A stretch of 64,000 bases of DNA, taken from positions 1-64,000 of the forward strand of contig JAFCCM010000002.1 of the NCBI GenBank assembly GCA_017610225.1, in the 5' to 3' direction. The notes under the pieces were generated by a model. That model was not told the origin of the DNA, did no database searches, and was given only the letters and a program-made list of their open reading frames with translations. Each line of letters begins with the position of its first letter. The stretch's first letter is position 1. The position numbers were made by a program, and so were the translations under genes. Below are positions 60,813 through 64,000 of this stretch, in pieces. This DNA is from Candidatus Aenigmatarchaeota archaeon (lineage in GTDB: Archaea; Aenigmatarchaeota; Aenigmatarchaeia; CG10238-14).

Positions 60813-62109
60813 TTATTCCCATATAGGTCATTTCCGCGCTTATATTTTTGTTGATACATTAGTTAGGATGTTGAAATATAATGGATTAAAAGTTACTCAT
60901 GCTATGAATATTACCGATGTTGGTCACTTGACAGATGATGCTGATCAAGGAGAAGATAAGATAGAAAAAGCCTCAAAAAAAGAAGGAAAAACTGCATTGG
61001 AAATTGCTGAGTTTTACACAAAAGATTTCTTTAACGCAATGGAAAAATTGAATGTTCAAAAACCTGAAATCATTTGTAAAGCAACTGATCATATTCAAGA
61101 CATGATTAATCTAGTTGAAAAAATCGAAAAAAATGGTTACACTTACAGAACATCTGATGGAATCTACTTTGATACATCTAAATTAAGTGATTATGGTAAA
61201 CTTGCTGGACTAAATATTGAAGGTCTAAAAGAAGGGGCAAGAATAGAAAAAAATCCTGAAAAGAAAAATCCTACTGATTTTGCACTTTGGAAATTTGCTA
61301 AAGAAGGGGAAAAACGTCAAATGGAATGGGATTCACCATGGGATCCACACTCATTTCCTGGATGGCATATTGAATGTACTGCTATGTCTATGAAATATCT
61401 TGGAGAAGTTTATGATATTCACACTGGTGGCGTTGATCATATTTCAGTCCATCACACAAATGAGATAGCACAAGCTGAGGCGACAACAGGAAAAGATTTT
61501 GTCCATTATTGGTTGCATAATGAATTCGTTAACATTAATGGAGAAAAAATGAGTAAGTCCAAAGGAAATATTTACAATATGAATGATATTGAAGAAAAAG
61601 GGTTTGATCCTTTATCAGTAAGATATCTATTCTTAACTGCACATTACAGATCAAAAATTAATTTTACTTGGGATAGTTTGAAAGCTGCTGAAAATACCTT
61701 GAATACATTAAGAGAACATATGAGATTATTTCAAGAAAGTAATGAGAAAAAAAATAATGAAAAAAAGATTGAAGAATATAAAACAAAATTCTTGGAATTT
61801 ATCAATGATGATTTGAATACAACAGAAGCATTGTCATTAATGTGGAAATTGATTAGAGATGAAAAGGAAATTAATAATAAAAACAAACATGAATTGATCT
61901 TAGAATTTGATAAAGTATTTGGACTAAAACTAGATGAAATAAAACTTGAAGAAAAAATACCTAAAGAAATTCAACAATTAGCAAATGAAAGGGAAAAAGC
62001 GAGAAAAAATAAAGACTATCAAAAGGCAGATGAAATTAGAGAAAAAATAAGAGAAATGGGTTATGAGTTACAAGATGCAAAAGATAGAGTTAAACTAAGA
62101 AAAATTTAA
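60709..62109 (+). CDS. cysS: Cysteinyl-tRNA synthetase
   Basis: 466 residues. HIGH motif as YSYSHIGHFRAYIF (37-41 core), Cys29 first zinc ligand in YACGPTVY, zinc-site GWHIECTAMSMKYLG and HTGGVDHISVHHTNEIAQ, and KMSKS motif GEKMSKSKGN. C-terminal helical anticodon domain ends KADEIREKIREMGYELQDAKDRV. Directly follows cysK and, upstream, the probable tRNA-Cys gene, forming a cysteine-related cluster. Confidence 0.97.
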   Translation: MQIKLFNTMGRKKEIFKPINPGEVKLYACGPTVYSYSHIGHFRAYIFVDTLVRMLKYNGLKVTHAMNITDVGHLTDDADQGEDKIEKASKKEGKTALEIAEFYTKDFFNAMEKLNVQKPEIICKATDHIQDMINLVEKIEKNGYTYRTSDGIYFDTSKLSDYGKLAGLNIEGLKEGARIEKNPEKKNPTDFALWKFAKEGEKRQMEWDSPWDPHSFPGWHIECTAMSMKYLGEVYDIHTGGVDHISVHHTNEIAQAEATTGKDFVHYWLHNEFVNINGEKMSKSKGNIYNMNDIEEKGFDPLSVRYLFLTAHYRSKINFTWDSLKAAENTLNTLREHMRLFQESNEKKNNEKKIEEYKTKFLEFINDDLNTTEALSLMWKLIRDEKEINNKNKHELILEFDKVFGLKLDEIKLEEKIPKEIQQLANEREKARKNKDYQKADEIREKIREMGYELQDAKDRVKLRKI

Positions 62110-62846
62110 TCAATAATAAAATACTTCAACGCTTCAGAAATATTTTCAATTTCAATAACATCTATACCAACTTCTTCTTGAATGTCAACTTTTTTTGAAA
62201 TAGTTTCAGTTTTACAATAAGTTGTAAGAATACCATTTTCACAATTTTTTTCAGTTTCAATCTTTGTTTGAATTCTTTGACCTACTGGTATAAGAAGTAA
62301 TTTAATCTGATTTTGTTTTGCTGATTCAGCCTTTTCTAAAATACCAGAAACTTTCCCTATTGTCCCATCTTCTCTCAAATAACCTGTTATTGTAACTGAT
62401 TTATTTATTGTTTTATTTTTTAATGCAACAGATGTCGCTATTGCCATCGCTGGACCAGCAGATGGACCTTCTATTTTTGAAGCGTTTGCATTAAAAGAGT
62501 AAATTATATCATAGATTGATGCATCTATATTAGTTGTTTTTTCCGCAACTGATTTTGCAATTCTAACTGATTCCTGAGTATCTTCTAAAAAAAATATATC
62601 ATCAATGTCCAAAAGTACTCTTCCTTCACCTTCATTTATCTCCACTTCCAACCAAGCCATAGTTCCATCCCCTTCTTCTTCTACAGCAGGTAAAAATATT
62701 TCAATTTTATTAGAAAATTCTTTTTCATCTGATTTCATTTTTATAACTTTTTCTTCAGTTTCTAACCTCATAACAGAAATACCAAAGTAAAATACATAAG
62801 CTACTAAAATAACTAATAACCCCCCAATTAATACTTCTCTCCTCAT
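62106..62846 (-). CDS. Membrane-anchored S16 (Lon-type) serine protease without AAA domain
   Basis: 246 residues from ATG 62846. One N-terminal membrane helix (about 5-22), then an S16 protease fold: IEGPSAGPAMAIATSVAL with the nucleophile Ser, and GKVSGILEKAESAKQNQIKLLLIP with the catalytic Lys. No AAA+ ATPase is present, as in Archaeal LonC-like or similar short exported S16 proteins. The longer frame to 62942 would start inside the SRP RNA gene, so 62846 is chosen. Faces the outside of the membrane. Confidence 0.85.
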   Translation of the reverse strand: MRREVLIGGLLVILVAYVFYFGISVMRLETEEKVIKMKSDEKEFSNKIEIFLPAVEEEGDGTMAWLEVEINEGEGRVLLDIDDIFFLEDTQESVRIAKSVAEKTTNIDASIYDIIYSFNANASKIEGPSAGPAMAIATSVALKNKTINKSVTITGYLREDGTIGKVSGILEKAESAKQNQIKLLLIPVGQRIQTKIETEKNCENGILTTYCKTETISKKVDIQEEVGIDVIEIENISEALKYFIID

Positions 62847-62859
62847 GTAATCACGAAAT

Positions 62860-63136
62860 GCAAGGAACATGTCCAAAATGAGGACAACTCTACAAACAGG
62901 TTGACCCGAGTTTTTTTCTCCACTCCGAGAACTCGCAAGCATCGAGATGTATATTTTATAGCTGCTCGGTTCCCCGCCTGACTCGTTAAATATGCAAACG
63001 ACCCTGGGAGACGAAGTTTCTCAGTCCAAAACCGGACCTGATTGTATTATTGAACTGCTTTTGAACTATGGTCCTACCATGAACCGGATTTGCAGTAACA
63101 GGAGACCGGTATCCTCCCGACCAGAGGTTCCTTGCA
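62860..63136 (-). ncRNA. ffs: Signal recognition particle RNA (7S/SRP RNA)
   Basis: On the minus strand the RNA starts GCAAGGAAC (63135-63127) and ends GTTCCTTGC (62868-62860), a perfect 9-bp terminal helix. The SRP54-binding helix 8 is at 62984-62961: GAGTCAGGCGGGGAACCGAGCAGC in two parts, with the invariant GTCAGG and GAGCAGC blocks. The 5' part has Alu-like GGGAGG/CTCCTG stems. About 277 nt, close to archaeal SRP RNAs. The S16 protease gene follows 13 bases after its 3' end. Confidence 0.92.
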
Positions 63137-63174
63137 ATTAGATAATACTGAAATTAATCTTAAATAAGTTTTGT

Positions 63175-63708
63175 TTAAATCTGAAAAATAGAAATCAAGA
63201 TTTCACCAAATTTCCAGAAATAGAATACATTTATACTAAAATTTATTAGATTCACAAACAATTCTTGACCAAAATCTGATTCTGTAATTGCTCTGAAAGC
63301 AGTGACTAAAAATCCATATAAAAAAGACAGAACTACAGATTCGGTAATAAAACTCAAGTTGAGTGGGATTGAGACTAAATTCACAAGAAGATTAACAATA
63401 AGATAAACAAAAATGCTTGGTTTAAAATCTCCAGAAAATATTCCTGGAATAAAACCTGCCAAAATAACAAACAAAAATGTATAACCAAACCCTAGAGTAG
63501 ATGTAATTATTATACTTAGAAAAAATACAGGAGTAAAATCTATAGGTATTTGAAAAAAATAGTTCAAAAAAACAATTAATCCTGTTAATAATGTTAATCC
63601 TATGAAAATCAGTATATTAGGTATTTTTTTAACGAGTAGGAATATTAGCAAAGTTATAGCAACAAAAAGCAAACTGTATTTTAGATACTTTATTTTTTTT
63701 ATTTTCAT
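63175..63708 (-). CDS. Polytopic membrane protein, unknown (possible substrate-binding transporter subunit)
   Basis: 177 residues, about five or six transmembrane helices (from LLFVAITLLIFLLV to INFSINVFYFWKFGEIL). Small-residue motifs PGIFSGDFKPS and conserved-looking STLGFGYTFLFVILAGFIPG recall ECF-type S-components or related small transporters, but no family can be claimed. Divergent from the next gene with two bases between start codons. Confidence 0.55.
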   Translation of the reverse strand: MKIKKIKYLKYSLLFVAITLLIFLLVKKIPNILIFIGLTLLTGLIVFLNYFFQIPIDFTPVFFLSIIITSTLGFGYTFLFVILAGFIPGIFSGDFKPSIFVYLIVNLLVNLVSIPLNLSFITESVVLSFLYGFLVTAFRAITESDFGQELFVNLINFSINVFYFWKFGEILISIFQI

Positions 63709-63710
63709 TA

Positions 63711-64000
63711 ATGTATATTTACCGGAAAATCTTATTATTATTTATGATAACTATAACACATGCACTAGCCACTTTGATTCTAATAAAATTATTCTCTGTA
63801 TCAAACCCATGGATAATTTTCTGGACATGGTTCTTTGGAATTGCAATAGACTTTGATGAAATATTAATCTTTTACAAGGATTGGAAATCAACAAAATCAA
63901 TTAAAGGTTTCTTTAAAAAAGCTTCAAAAAGTCAACATAGAAGAAACTGGTTTGATGAATCTGGTGGATTAGTTATTTCATTTACAATTTCTTTATTTAT
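63711..64000 (+). CDS. Partial membrane protein, YdjM/DUF457-like
   Basis: Translated by hand; 96 codons, then cut by the window edge. Starts MYIYRKILLLFMITITHALA, later GIAIDFDEILIFYKDW and SQHRRNWFDESGGLVIS. The helix with His, then D-F-D and HRR-N-W pattern resembles the T-H, P-D-I-D and H-R-x-x-T-H blocks of the YdjM-type gene at 22191-22733, though diverged. No stop in the window. Confidence 0.55.
   Translation, partial: MYIYRKILLLFMITITHALATLILIKLFSVSNPWIIFWTWFFGIAIDFDEILIFYKDWKSTKSIKGFFKKASKSQHRRNWFDESGGLVISFTISLF

Noticed and set aside
62847..62942. 32-codon N-terminal extension of the S16 protease
   Set aside because: It runs through the 3' part of the SRP RNA, and MRREVL at 62846 gives a normal membrane anchor.
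1..64000. CRISPR array or cas genes
   Set aside because: No regularly spaced 24-37 base repeats and no Cas-like proteins were seen.

Overview
The window is very AT-rich, gene-dense DNA from an archaeon. The evidence is archaeal-type machinery: both subunits of topoisomerase VI, RIO1 kinase with a Pno1/Dim2-type KH protein, aIF1A, aTrm56, the wyosine enzymes (Trm5, Taw1, Taw2), Alba, diphthine synthase, DUF357, geranylgeranyl-reductase-type flavoproteins, an SRP RNA with terminal helix and helix 8 recognisable, an intron-containing tRNA-Trp and an intein. Small lipoproteins, many membrane proteins and class III (prepilin-type) signals fit a DPANN-like lineage (Woese-, Pace- or Aenigmarchaeota-like). 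That placement is inference; no rRNA is present to fix it.

Layout. 1-2.1 kb: small secreted proteins and Taw2. 2.1-7.4 kb: leftward operon rio1-KH-top6B-top6A, with a 479-aa intein in Top6A. 7.6-9.1 kb: a probable type II restriction-modification pair. 9.2-12.8 kb: MscS channel, aIF1A (apparently no standard start codon), Trm56, a membrane HTH regulator with lipoproteins, and Taw1. 12.9-20.6 kb: large secreted glycosidase-like protein, membrane beta-sandwich proteins, tRNA-Thr, small secreted proteins, and a membrane regulator next to a helically phased operator array. 20.8-26.9 kb: DUF211, VIT-type transporter, PAP2 phosphatase, YdjM-like protein, two GGR-family flavoproteins around a PHP-like protein, carbamate kinase.

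26.9-33.6 kb is an island at tRNA-Trp. At least three clear displaced copies of the tRNA 3' end, and two weaker ones, separate four cargo blocks: NTF2-like plus Nif3; HEPN/MNT; DUF4143-type ATPase plus partner; coiled coil plus two mini-proteins. No integrase is visible. 33.7-35.4 kb holds polyprenol kinase, PCMT and Alba.

35.5-53.6 kb is a type IV pilus-like locus: secretion ATPase, a double-size FlaJ/TadC-like platform protein, nine proteins with prepilin-like N-termini and two divergent blocks of accessory proteins. Several of the prepilin-like proteins carry large catalytic or binding domains: a GH73-type glucosaminidase, a clan-A-like glycosidase, an M23 peptidase and a beta-propeller. 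My reading is a surface appendage that displays cell-wall- or glycan-degrading enzymes. This is the best candidate for an undescribed system here.

53.6-58.5 kb: DUF357, DphB, Trm5, VTT/DedA protein, an M50-like protein without its metal-binding motif, AI-2E-family permease, patatin. 58.5-62.1 kb: a LAGLIDADG endonuclease ORF running into a tRNA that looks like tRNA-Cys with several introns, followed by an HTH protein, cysteine synthase and cysteinyl-tRNA synthetase. The end holds a membrane S16 (Lon-type) protease, SRP RNA and two membrane proteins, the last cut by the window edge.
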